In this document: positions 48,055 through 59,900 of the stretch, piece by piece | Layout: every line of letters starts with the position of its first letter | Numbering within the stretch: position 1 is the first letter of the stretch | NCBI GenBank assembly: GCA_016647705.1 | Contig: CM028334.1 | Coordinates: 2,976,001 to 3,040,000 of the forward strand | Length of the DNA stretch: 64,000 nt | Direction: 5' to 3' | Origin: Eucommia ulmoides | Taxonomy: Eukaryota; Streptophyta; Magnoliopsida; Garryales; Eucommiaceae | Translations under genes and position numbers: made by a program | Notes under the pieces: model-generated | What the model was told of the DNA's origin: nothing | The model's database searches: none | Seen by the model: the letters and a program-made list of their open reading frames with translations, nothing else

Positions 48055-48398
48055 GTGTTTTTGGGTTTCTTTCAATTTCAAAAACTAACTCAAGAAGTAA
48101 AACTTTTCCTCACACTTATAACCTACCCACTAACCCCTTCCATATCTGATGCGGGATAAACCCAATAATTTTATTCTCACACATCGGGTCTTTGGTCGAT
48201 TAACCCTCACCAGTCTCTCCCTTTATGGCTATTGAGCCAAAATTGTTGTAACTTGAGCCCTGATACTAATATAGGAGTGGTTTTGGCCTCTTGGGTCTCT
48301 CTCAACTCCAAAAGTTAACTCATGAGATGAGATTTTTCCCCACACTTGTAACTTGACTACTGAACTCTTCCACATTCAATGTGAGATAAACCTACCAA
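48055..48398 (-). mobile_element. TRIM copy
   Basis: On the minus strand the first LTR begins near 48398 (GGTAGGTTTATCTCACATT) and ends near 48278. Then come a primer-like TATTAGTATCAGGGC, an internal part shared with 6220-6508 (AGCCATAAAGGGAGAGACTGG), and a second LTR from about 48167 (TATTGGGTTTATCCCGCATC) to 48055. Both ends are eroded. Confidence 0.6.
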
Positions 48399-48647
48399 TA
48401 AATTTTGATAGTTTTATTGAAAATGCATTTTCGTTAAGGGTTGTAATTCATTTGAATAGAATGAATGGATGAAATTAGATGATAAAAGTTTTTTCAAGGA
48501 AAAATTTCGCCCAAAATTTTCACAGTCTCACTTCAAAAACGGTTTAAATTTAAATTATACTTGTATGCTTTAAGTTTTATATTTGTATTTAACTGACCAA
48601 TTTTTTATTTATTTATTATATTTTTTTATTTAAAATTATAAAATTAA

Positions 48648-49958
48648 TATAGTGCCTTCAGATCAGAAATATCCTGATAAAATTATAATAAATTCTTTTC
48701 AACTAACTTGTCACCCATTCATGTTTTTAGGCACTAACCCCTACCAAATCTCAAAGATTTGGATTTGCCTTAGTTTGGGTAAGACCAAAAAAAGAGTGGA
48801 AATGAACATGAGAACCTATTTTTCTTTCCATCCAAATAAGACCATAATTAACCATTTGGTGCATTCCAGTGAATTCATTAGATTTAGATTAAAAATAAAA
48901 TTAATGACTAAGATTAATTCCTTTTGCTACAATAAATAGTCAAGATTACTAACATCGTGTGACTCAAGTGACAAGACACGACTCAAGTGACAAGACACGG
49001 TTGAGTTAACGTAGTTGAGGGATCTCTATTAGGTCAAAAATTCAAACCCGCAAAAAAACACTTGTTAGAAGGGTAGCCACGGAATCCCAAACGAGATTAA
49101 TCTTACACCCTGTATGGTGTGAAGACACTCGCGCGTATACCAAAAAAAATAGCCAAAATTAATTCCTTCAATCACAATAAATAGCCAAGATTAATTTTTT
49201 TCATCAATTGCTAAGATTAATTATATATATATATATATATATATAATCAAATAAATATATATAATCAAATAACAAGTGACACTACTCAATTTTCTCTTCC
49301 TTTTTTTTTTAGTTATATTTAATTTTTTTCTATTTAATACAAAATATATAATTAATTTTTTGTTGCACATTTTCAATTACTTCAGAAAAATAGCTACCAT
49401 TTGAAAAAAATTTCTACCCAAAAAGAAAGTCTATAATATGAATTAATTAAATTATAATTTATTGATTTACAAAAATTGATAAAATTAACCTTAATTTATG
49501 GTTATTTGTTTGTTATTTTATAGTATATTAATAAAAGTTAATTTGTAAAAATATTATTTTACTTTTATGATTATTTATATAATTTCTTATAATATATTTA
49601 TTTTTGATATTTATAATACGTCATTATTCAATAAAATTTATATATCCGCTTCACATATTACTGTCAAAACAACCAAATGATACATACGTGTTTCATGCTC
49701 AAATATTAAAAAAAAAAATTCCTTAAACTCTAACAATACGCGGGTCTAAAACTTGTTATGAAGTTAATATAATGCGTTCAGAGCAGATGAATTCTCTTCA
49801 ACTAAATTGTCACCCATTCATGGCACTAACCCCTGCCAAATCTTTGAGATTTGCAATTGTCTTATTTTGGGTAAGACCCAGAAAAAAAAAACGTGGAAAT
49901 GAACATGAGAAACTATTTTTCTTTCCATCCAAACAAGACCTTAATTAACCATTTGGTC
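48648..49958. repeat. Direct repeat pair about 1.1 kb apart
   Basis: 48648-48868 and 49767-49958 share TGTCACCCATTCATG, GGCACTAACCCCT, GGTAAGACC, TGGAAATGAACATGAGAA and TTTTTCTTTCCATCCAAA in the same order. The material between is A+T rich and includes an AT microsatellite (49219-49243) and a possible tRNA-like repeat (48955-49145). The pair might be ends or neighbouring copies of one element. Confidence 0.6.
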
Positions 49959-50344
49959 CAAAGCAAGTTGTCAATCAAATCTCAATGTTTTATGGTTCAA
50001 ATCAAAACTATAACCAAATATTAGGGGTAGAAAGTGTAAAAAAAAAAAAGGGGAAGGAATAATGGCCACTGAACCCTGTCTTTTCTTTCTCCCAGCGGCA
50101 GAGAGATGGGCTCTTATGCAAAAAACCACCACCATAAGAATTCGAAATTCGATATCCTTCATGCATGTCTGCATGCAAAATAAGGGCGCGTTTGGCTTGC
50201 AAAATAAGTTATGAAAATCACTGAAAAAACATTAAAAAAATGTATTTTTTTTTTACAATTTTTACCCAAACATACTCTTTTAACATATCATGTCTTGCTC
50301 ATGTTAATATTGTCATAATTTGGCTTTTGTTTCTTTCTTAAATA

Positions 50345-50880
50345 TAATCGGTTGAATTCCACATCGGTTTGTGTTGCCTGATCTTGAGTTATATATAAAG
50401 TTTAGGTCAATTCTCATCTTACAAGACGTCTTTTAAGAGTGACTTAGGCTTATTGAGTTTTTGCATGATTTCCGAGACATGACTCATGTCTGATGTTGTG
50501 TGTGTTAAATTCCACATTGGTGTTGGGCCTCCAAATATCTGCTTGCGGTGGTTTGTCAAAAAGTTCACCCTACGTGTAAGGAGGTGTGTCTCAGATTGAT
50601 GTTTGTCCTTCTCCCGATATCCGTTTGTAATGGTTTGTTAAAAAGTTCACCCTGCACGTGAATGGACGTGTTGAATCCTACATCGATGTTGGGTTCTTTC
50701 ATCGATATCCGTTCACAGTGGTTTGTTGAAAAATTCATCTTGAATGTGAGAGAGCGTATTTAATCCCACGTCACTTGTGTTTACCTGATCTTGAATTATA
50801 TATAGAGCATAGAGCAATCCTCAATATCTAGGCGTCTTTTGAGAGTGAATTATGCCAATTGAATCCTACATAATCACTTG
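50345..50880 (+). repeat. LTR/TRIM-like repeat cluster
   Basis: Words typical of plant small-LTR ends recur: GTTGAATTCCACATCGG, GTTAAATTCCACATTGG, GTTGAATCCTACATCGATG and ATTTAATCCCACGTC. Between them TGGTTTGTCAAAAAGTTCACCCT is found three times in variants. CCTGATCTTGAGTTATATATA opens and nearly closes the block. Likely two or more eroded small retrotransposon copies. Confidence 0.45.
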
Positions 50881-51359
50881 TTAGTACTAATTAATAAACC
50901 CTAAAATATAAAACTTGGAACAAAAATATAAATCTTAAAACAAATTATGCATAATTAAACCAATATATACACACACAGTATTAAAAGTTAAAGTTATTTG
51001 GAGGTTTCAACTCAAAATTATATATTAGTTTGCGCACTCTCAAATAATCGAAACCTCTGATTTGCACGAATGATTTGACTACGAGGGAATGATGAAATAT
51101 ACGCAACATATCCCCGGCTTGTAACCTTAGATCTAATACAATGTTAGGAGCTTTCAACTCGAATTACAAGTGAAGTGTCTCATTTGACTTATATATTGTG
51201 GTTTGGACACACTCAAATAATCAATGATCGATATGGAATAAGAATCAACGAAAAACAATAACTATTTTCCACATACTTCCACTAGCTGATACTAGAATTC
51301 AAAGAACAACTTACAAAAAAAGAATATATGATATTCTTCTATAATAGAAATATATATTC

Positions 51360-51364
<5 letters not shown>

Positions 51365-51411
<47 letters not shown>
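51365..51411. repeat. AT microsatellite
   Basis: (TA)n of about 23 units followed by a GA-rich tract. Open frames across it (Tyr/Ile repeats) are artefacts. Confidence 0.95.
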
Positions 51412-51414
<3 letters not shown>

Positions 51415-51607
51415 GAAGAGAGGGAGAGAGAGGGAGAAAAAGTGATATTTATAAAGAGAAGTGCAGGTTCCCGTTTGAATAAATTCTGGTCCATACAATG
51501 TGGGGTAGATTGCTTAAGACTGTGTAATGGTCTTTTCACCATCCACCAAGTAGAGGCACATTTCTCCACCATTCGCCGCGTACATGGCTTCCATAATTAT
51601 TATTGTC

Positions 51608-52245
51608 CGGGATCAATTTACATACACCTCGACTGATCATTTTTTCGGACAATTTTATCAACGTGTTCTAAGAACACATCAATATAGTACATTCAGAATT
51701 AAATTTAAGATTTAATTCTCAGAATTTTTCCGTGAGAGTCTAGTGGTAATTTATTTTAAGGTGTGTCCGGATCAACTTCTATGCACCTTGACTAATAATT
51801 TTTTCGGACAATTTTAAGAGCGTACTCTTAAAATTAAGAATGAAACTATTAGAGAGAATTTAGGAATAACACCCATCGAAGAGAAGATGAAGAAAAATCG
51901 TTTACGGTGGTTTACACATGTGCACAAAAGACCCATAGAAGTACCAATTAGAAAATGTGATTTAATTCAAGTGCGGAGAGCTACTAGAGAGAGATGTACA
52001 TCTAAGAAGACTTGAGATGAGATTATTAGAAGTGATTTGATGACATTGAACCTGACTGAAGAGATGTCCCTCGATCGTTCATTATGGCGTAAACAGATTC
52101 ATGTAACCGACCCTATTTAACTGGGACAAAGATTTAGTTGTTGTTGTTGTTGTTGTTATACTCTCTCATATCGGCATAGTGCGCATTTATGATCAAATTC
52201 AAGATTTAATTCTCGGAGTGTTCAATACGAGAGTGTAGTGTTAAT
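51608..52245. mobile_element. SINE fragments, one split by a LINE 3' end
   Basis: Minus-strand SINE pieces lie at about 51608-51745 and 51766-51834; the latter resumes at about 52157-52245 (TCTCGGAGTGTTC). In between, 51836-52158 on the plus strand translates to the end of an RTE-like LINE ([30 protein letters not shown]) and finishes GGGACAAAGATTTAGTTG with (TTG)n. TACTCT stands on both sides of the LINE piece, consistent with a target duplication. Confidence 0.65.
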
Positions 52246-52259
52246 TTGTGTGCAAAAAT

Positions 52260-52715
52260 AAAAAAAAAAAAAATTAAAATAAATAATTATTTAGGAACGG
52301 GAATACTACATGTATTTTATATTCTTTTGCAAATAAAAATATATTGGCATATTCTACTCCTTTAATCATTTTAATCATTAATTTATTAAATTTTAATGTT
52401 TCAAATAGATTTTTAATTGTGTTGTTAATAATGTTGAAAAGAGCATATAAAAACTTTAAATTCTTACTTTATATAACAAAATGAATATCAAATAGTATAC
52501 ATATTTAACACTAATATTTAAAAAAAAAAAAAAAGTAGTGACAATTTTATGTTGATAGGAGTTGTTAGATTATTATTACAAAAATTTATATATTATCATT
52601 TCTTTCAATATAAAAAAAAATAATTAAATTATTTATTATAATAAATATAAAAACGTAATAAAATTATTTTGTTTGGCATATTTTAAACCCGCGCGTTGCA
52701 TGGGTAGTGAACTAG
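52260..52715 (+). mobile_element. Candidate Helitron 3' end
   Basis: An A+T-rich stretch ends in a hairpin-capable ACCCGCGCGTTGCATGGGT (52687-52705), then AGTGAACTAG and T. A hairpin about 7-11 bases before CTAG|T is the Helitron 3' signature. The 5' TC end is not identified; the start given is a guess. Confidence 0.4.
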
Positions 52716-53296
52716 TATATATTAAATATCGGGATTTTAATACAATTTGAGAGGATTAAATATTTGATAGCGGACTTGTTGGTGTTGGAAATTGTCTCAA
52801 CACTTTTAGTTGGTCTAATCATGATGCACTGGAATGATTTTGTGTTGAGTTGACGCTTTAGGTGTTTGGTTAGTTCTATCATATGAGCGGTCCAAGTCCA
52901 TACGTCGGAGATCCTAGCAAAGACTTGCACAATAATCCACTGGGGTATGCACAACGAAGTCCTTAATTCCAGAGCTAGTGTAAGAGCTTTAGAGAAAGGA
53001 GTTCAAATTTATTAGACGAAAACTCTATTCATCACTTGTTCCATTTATTGTCCCTCTATTTATAGGAGAGGCAGTTGATTAGCCCTATAAAATTAGACCC
53101 TTTAGCTCGGATTATTATTGTAATCCGGCGCATGGTGGATCAGGTGGTGCATGACATGATTAACCCTTTAGGCCTTGATTTTCGGCCCATCAAATGGAGT
53201 CCTTGGGCCTATCAGAAGGAGTAGGAGAAAGGACCCTGCCCAGGGTGTGCAGGAGACCCTTCTAGTGGCATGGAGGGCCTTTCCAGTCCTCGATGC
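52716..53296. other. LTR-like, less A+T-rich segment
   Basis: No gene. Contains CTCTATTTATAGGAGAGGC near 53057, a TATA-like motif in a setting typical of plant LTRs, and CTTTAGCTCGGATTATTATTG. It may be part of a retrotransposon LTR; both ends are unclear. Confidence 0.35.
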
Positions 53297-53763
53297 TCAT
53301 TGATGGGACTAGGACAGTGTGGTATCCTCAGGTGATCGAAAGGGAGAGCCCTACTCGGATAACCCTGATCAGTCATCAAAAAGTTTTGATCGATGCTCGT
53401 CTAAAATCGAATGATCTCCTTGTTATGTCAATCAGTGCTGACAATCAAATGTTGTTAGTGACAAGTGCCTTCCTGATAAGTGGTGGCTTTTAAGTGGTAC
53501 ATGTAGTTTCATGGAAAATACACCTCGGGTGGTGTCGTCGGGTGATCGGACTAAGATAGTGTGGTATCCTCGTGTGATCAAAAGGGAGAGCTCAACTCAG
53601 ATAATCCCGACTAGTCATCAAAAAGTTTTGATCGATGCTCGTCTAAAATCGAATGATCCCCTTGTCATGTCGGTTAACGCTAGACAATCAAACGTCATCA
53701 GTGGCATATGTTTTCCTGATACGTGGTGGGTTTTAAGTGGTGCAGGTAGTTTCATAAAATGTA
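53297..53763. repeat. Tandem duplication, period about 242 bp
   Basis: Two direct copies (about 53297-53523 and 53535-53763) share GTGTGGTATCCTC, AAAGGGAGAGC, GTCATCAAAAAGTTTTGATC, GATGCTCGTCTAAAATCGAA and TTTTAAGTGG. They differ by around one base in ten. Open frames of 66 and 86 codons here are the two copies of the repeat, not genes. Confidence 0.8.
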
Positions 53764-56392
53764 CCTCATAAAAAATATATATATAGATGATTTTAATTTG
53801 TTTACCCTTAACTTTGAATTTATTTCATTTTGTTCCATTTACTTTAAAAACTTATATTTTACTCCCTTTTATTTATAATAAATTCAAAAACTAACTTTCT
53901 TTTTTAAGTTAATCATGATTAGAATAGAGAAACAAAAGCAAAAAAAAACAATTAAGTAAAAATTAAAATAATATTTTAATTATAATTTGTTCTCTTTCAA
54001 GATCCTGCAGTGATTAGAAGATCTATAATCAGCCATGGTGAGAGAGGATAAAAGTTGATGGGACCAAAATGAAAGAAAAATAAAATTCTCACTTTCTATA
54101 ATTGTTGACAGTATTGAGTATCTTCTTTTACTTATATTTAAAGCTACCATCAATTTGGACGGTCCTAAAATGTAATGCCCATTTTTCAATTAGGATTGTC
54201 TCGTCAACTGCCGTTCCATTGATATCAATCACCATACTTCAGCCGTTAGATTCTAGTTACTGTCGTTCGCCGTTTGTCGAAACTCTGATTATTGGTCGCC
54301 ATAATTTTTTTTTGTTAAATTCAACTAATTTTTCAATAATATTTTTTTAATATACTTTTGACTAACATTTGACTATTTTTCTTGTTCCCGGTCTCTGAAA
54401 AATTACATAAATATAACTAAAAAACACAAAAACATGTAACTAAAAATATATTAGAAAATAGTTATATGTAACTAAAAAATGCACTAAAAAATAGTTATAT
54501 CTAACTAAAAAATTTCGGTGGCCGGACTTCGGCGACCTAGACCTGAGGTCCTACGGCGGGTGGCGGTGAGTGACAACGGGTGGCACCGATGGCTGACAAT
54601 GCAAACCTTGATTAGAAGTATTTGATTGGAGATATATAAAAAGAATATTCAGGGACTAAAACACAAATCACAACATAATTAACCGATTTATACTCAATTT
54701 AAATTTGAAATAACATAAATTATTAATTAAACTCGAACTATTCACCAATTATCTTTTAAATTAATTATTTTTAGAAGGTTAAGAAAAAAAAAATTATGGT
54801 AAATTTTTAAAGCTTCTTACATTGGATTAATAATTCATTTATTGTACACAACCATTTTTTTTTTATTATTATTTTATGTAAACGGATATTCTAAAGAATC
54901 CATAATGTGTATTTATTATCACATTTATCATCTTGTATGTGCCAATTAAAGTAAATTTATTTATTTATTTTTTCACATTTAGTTAAATCTTTTTATTTTT
55001 CAAATGTATTTTTCTCTTCTTTTTATATATAATTAATGATTTTTTTGTTTAACAGTTCACGAAATTAAAATTTTAGCCCATACAACTCATCAGTTACAAT
55101 TTTTTTTTTTCATAAATTCAAAACAACTGTCAAAATTTCAAAAGTCACTTTCGATTATAAAAATTATTGTAATTTTTTATATAGAAATATTAGAGTAAGT
55201 TTTATGCATTACAATAATTTTGGATTTTTGAAAAAAAAAAAAAAAAAATATTGTAACACCGTGGACGATATAAACCAAAATTTTAATTTCATGGACCGTT
55301 CTCCAAAACCCCCTATAATAACTATCATTTAGTTTATTATTAATAATTTATCTTACAATTTCTATAAATTACACACAAAAACACTAATTTAGTTTAAGAC
55401 GTAACTATAAAAGTTATTGTAAATTAATTGTTTTTGTTTTAAATATTTACAATGGTTTTACAAATTAATTTTATAATCATAGTTATTATGGGAAAATACA
55501 TCATTATTGTGTCATCTAGTGTTTTAAATTTTATAATTGTTTTATTTATAGTTTCGTATATCATATTTTATTAACAAAAAAATATCCTTATTATATTTTT
55601 CTAGTTTTTATTTTTTATTTTTTACTCTATGTCATTCTCTCTCGTTTTCTATTTTTATTTTTGTTGTTCCCTATTATTTATTTTTGTTTTTATTTTTTCA
55701 TTTTTTAATTCATTTTAGTTGTACAAATTAATTTTATAATCATAGTTATTATGGGGAAAAACATCATTATTATTATGTCATCTACTCTTTTAGATTTTAT
55801 AATTTTCATAATATCTTATCATATTTTGTTTAAAAAAATACTCTTACAATATACTTTTCTTATTTTATTTTTATTTTTATTTTCTATTTTTTGCTTTCTC
55901 TCATTCTCACTAGTTTTCCGTTTTTTTTTTTTGCTTTTGTTCCACATTTTTTATTTTTCGTAATTTTTTTTGTTTCTTTTTTTTTTTCCTTTTTAATTCA
56001 TTTTTATTCTTCAAATCTTATTTTTCATTTTTTTTAATTATTTTTTTCAATTTTTTTACTTTCCATTTTTTCCTACAAATACCACATAAAAAAATTGAAA
56101 CAAAATAAAAATAAAAATTAAAGAATAAAGAGAGAGAGAATAGACAATAAAAAATAAAATAATCAACACAAAATATTATGTTAGAAGAATATTTTTGTCA
56201 ACAAAATATTATTGAAAGTATCTTAGGTAACCAAACTGAAAAGATAAACACCGAAAATATAATGTATATCGTATAAGCATTATAAAACGAGAAGAGATAT
56301 CCTTGATATTTAAGGAAATGACAGGGGTGTCGGAGGTTTAAAATTTATGTTACATTCACTTTATTATAATTTGTTAAACATTATTGGGTTAA
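53764..56392. other. Gene-free A+T-rich DNA with a tandem repeat
   Basis: Includes a G+C-richer fragment around 54525-54600 and a tandem duplication with a period of about 262 bases (TTAATTTTATAATCATAG at 55465 and 55727). Below it, about 56090-56215 partly pairs back to the repeat. No coding sequence is supportable. Confidence 0.5.
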
Positions 56393-56797
56393 TTGCTTTT
56401 TATCCCCCTTGTACTTCTGAATTTATTTCATTTTATTCTGTCTACTTATAATAAATTGAAAAACTATTTTTTTATTTAATTTAATTTTAAAAAAATATGA
56501 AATTATATAACCCATCTAAGTTTACATGAAATTAAAAAATTACCCTTTATTTTAGTTTTAATTTTATTTATCTTTGATTGAAAAAAAAAAGTAAAATTAG
56601 AAAGGGGAAGAGAAAAAAAGAGGTAGAGAGCGGAAATGTTAGTTTTCATTTTTCATTACCATTAAATATTTGATTTAAAATAAAAATAATAAATTTTATA
56701 TGATGCGAGTATTAGGGGGCGACGACGTGTATTTTTAAAATAGAGCGGTTAAAATAAAATAAGACTAAAATACACGAGAGTAAAAGGCAAGTAACCC
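56393..56797. mobile_element. Foldback element upstream of SULTR3;4
   Basis: Left end GGGTTAATTGCTTTTTATCC, right end AAAAGGCAAGTAACCC, arms partly complementary. Its right border is about 95 bases from the TATA box of the transporter gene, so it sits in the promoter region. Confidence 0.6.
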
Positions 56798-56892
56798 AAC
56801 ATTACTTCATGCATGCACCATTTTTCTGACCCGAATTTTGAAACCCGACCCGGTTAATGTACTCATTTCCCATTTTGTCCGAACCTTGTCAC

Positions 56893-56900
56893 TATAAAAA
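56893..56900 (+). promoter_or_regulatory. TATA box of the SULTR3;4-like gene
   Basis: CACTATAAAAAGGCC stands about 100 bases before the ATG at 56995, followed by a CT-rich stretch suited to transcription start. Good plant TATA consensus in a less A+T-rich setting. Confidence 0.65.
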
Positions 56901-56994
56901 GGCCAACCCTGTCTTCTTCCTCCAAACCAACAAACTGCCTTCTGAAACCACCCCTGTAGAGGGAGAGATATATATACATATAGAGAGAGAGTAA

Positions 56995-59900
56995 ATGGGT
57001 CTAAATTCGAACCGGGTCGAAGACTTTTCGGGCCATGCAACCGCCGTGACTATCTCCGGCGATCCGCCGCTGGAAGTTCACAGAGTGTGTCTGCCGCCAC
57101 ACAGAACCACCGTTCAGAAACTGAAACAGAGGCTCGGAGAGATCTTCTTCCCCGACGACCCGCTCCACCGGTTCAAGAACCAAACTTGGATCCGAAAACT
57201 GGTTCTGGGTCTCCAGTTTTTTTGCCCCGTTTTCCAATGGGGCCCCGCTTACAGTCTCAAACTCCTCAAATCTGATGTCATCTCTGGTCTCACCATTGCA
57301 AGCCTTGCCATCCCACAAGTAAGATAAAATATTGGGGGTCCATTTTCTGATATTTATATTTTTTGAGGACCAAAAAATAAATTTCCTATTTATTTTTAAA
57401 AAATAATTTTTATTAATTTTTTCATAAATATTAAATTAAAAAATGAAAGAAGAATGGTCTGTTGTAAAGTGGTAAGGTAAAACACACTTCTTGCACACAC
57501 CCCACTATGTTTTGGCTATTTTACACTTTATACCCTTATATTTTTATTTTTTTCATTTATGACTGTTTAAAGTTCTTAATTTGTGTAAATGATCCATTAA
57601 CTCACATTAAATGTTAAATTAGTCTTAAATACACACATATTGATTGGTTGATTTCAAATTTAGTTAGTTTCTTGCTCTATTTTGATTAATATGTTCTCAT
57701 TTTTGGTTAATTTTTTTCCAACAAAATTTCCTAATTTTGCATGATCTGATAGTAGGGAGAGGTTTTGACAGTTTACACCCCTAAAGTTTGATAAAATCTC
57801 ACTTTGGTCGTTATAGTTTTAATTTGAACATATAACACCTTAAAGTTTCCTAATCATCTCAGTACAGTTCAAGTCATTATCCCTATTGCAATTTTAGTCA
57901 GGCGTTGTATGGGAACTTTCAAGTTCTTTTTCCCCTCCGTTCTTCTAACCCAGATGCTCAAAAGTTAAAAATTTAGATATAACATAATATATATACATAT
58001 AATTTCTTTGGGTAGAAAATATAAAGGCAAAGGAAGATGATGAAAATGTTCTTAAAACTCCCTTGAAAATAGCTAAATGCACGGAAAGTGATGATTTTCC
58101 GTTCAAAATTGTAATTGAGCTATTGATTTGGAACAAAGTAACGAAACTTTAAAGTATCACATGTTCAAATTGAAACTACATGAACCAAAGCCAAATAATA
58201 GTCAAACTCCAAGGGTGCAAAGGGTAAAAATCCCTAATAAAAAAATACGAACTCCGAAGTTCGTATGGTTTGTAATTCGAAAATTATTTTACCAAAACAA
58301 GAGTTTTCGAATATAACAAATCGTATAAACAATTTTTATCTGACTGATTCTTTTTATATTGTACAGGGAATCAGTTATGCAAAGCTTGCAAATTTACCCC
58401 CGATTATCGGACTATGTGAGTATTACCTCTACAATTTCGAGACCGACCTCAAACCCTAATTTAAACCCTTCTAAAAATAAACCGATCCTCAAAATTAAAA
58501 CTGTATGCCAAATGGGTACTGATTTTTTTATTTTATTTTTATGTAGACTCAAGCTTTGTGCCACCTTTAATATATTCAGTGCTGGGGAGTTCTAGGCATC
58601 TAGCTGTGGGGCCTGTGTCAATAGCATCTCTGGTAATGGGCACCATGCTTAGTGAGGCTGTTTCTTATAATGAAGACCCCACTCTCTATCTCCAATTGGC
58701 TTTTACTTCTACATTTATTGCTGGTTTATTTCAGGCTTCTTTGGGAATATTGAGGTAAATCACCGTTTTGCCCATACAGTCCACACAGTACAATAATTTT
58801 TTAAAAAGTACAAAATTGCTGTATTACATCAAAATCACTGTAATTTTTATGTCATGGCAAAACACGAAACACGATAAGACCCAAACACGAACACGACACG
58901 ATAAGCTTATCGTGTCAGACTACCCAAACACGAACACGACACGAAAATTATCGTGTCGACACGACACGACACGATAATTTTTCGTATCACACGATGACAC
59001 GAAACCTATCAGGTAAACGCGACACAATAAGACCTGATAGGTTTCTATTATACATTAATCTACCCATTACACGTTAACCCATTACACGTTAACGACCTGT
59101 TAACCTGTTAATTTAAAACCATCTTAACAAATTATTATATATATTAAGTACTAATTTGTAATATTTGATAATTTGGGGGGTGTAAAAATAATTTATTAAA
59201 TTAACGGGTAACCTATTGGGTCACAGGTTATCGTGTAACCTGAATACACGAAATTCTTATCGTGTCTTATCGTGTAACCTATTGGGTTATCAGGTCAACC
59301 TGATAACCTGCACTATTTCTTATCAGGTTATCGGGTCTGACACGATAACGACCCGATACCTGATAAGCAAAACCTAGACCTGCTAATTTCGTGTCGGTCT
59401 CATGTCGTGTCATCGTGTAAATACCTGTTTTGCCAGCCCTCATGCAGTGATTTTAGACTTTTGACAGAATTATTAAATTTTTCAAAAAATTACTGTATCG
59501 GGAGCGTTGGGTGGATAATGAGTTATAAAATTTGGGGCGAATGATTAAAAAAAATAAAAAATAAAAATAAATTTTTTTTAATAGGGTTAATTAATTGTAC
59601 TTTAACCCCTTTCAAACTTTGAAGATATTACACCGGACTTTGCAATAATTGTTGGTTTTTCTAAGTACAACGGGTTTTATTATATTAGTGTATACCATGT
59701 CTGAAGGCACGAGATTAAATTTAAATAATTAAATTGAAAGCAATAATTGATAGACGAGAGAATGAAAAGAAATAAGATGGCGAGAATTAAATAATTAACC
59801 TTAGTAATTCGTCCATAGTCTAATGGTCTTAATTATTCCCTCGTTTATGTGTTTATCTTACGATTGCAAATGTTCAAAATGTAAAATTATATAATAGATG

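Noticed and set aside
48955-49145. Possible second SINE family (GACTCAAGTGACAAGACACG, CAAAAATTCAAACCCG)
   Set aside because: Only one copy seen in the window and box spacing is uncertain; not strong enough to list as a SINE.
51328-51636. 102-codon frame over the AT microsatellite
   Set aside because: Codes mainly Tyr/Ile repeats from (TA)n.
53293-53771. Two adjacent similar open frames that could suggest a duplicated gene
   Set aside because: They are the two units of a 242-bp tandem repeat; codon pattern and homology give no support.
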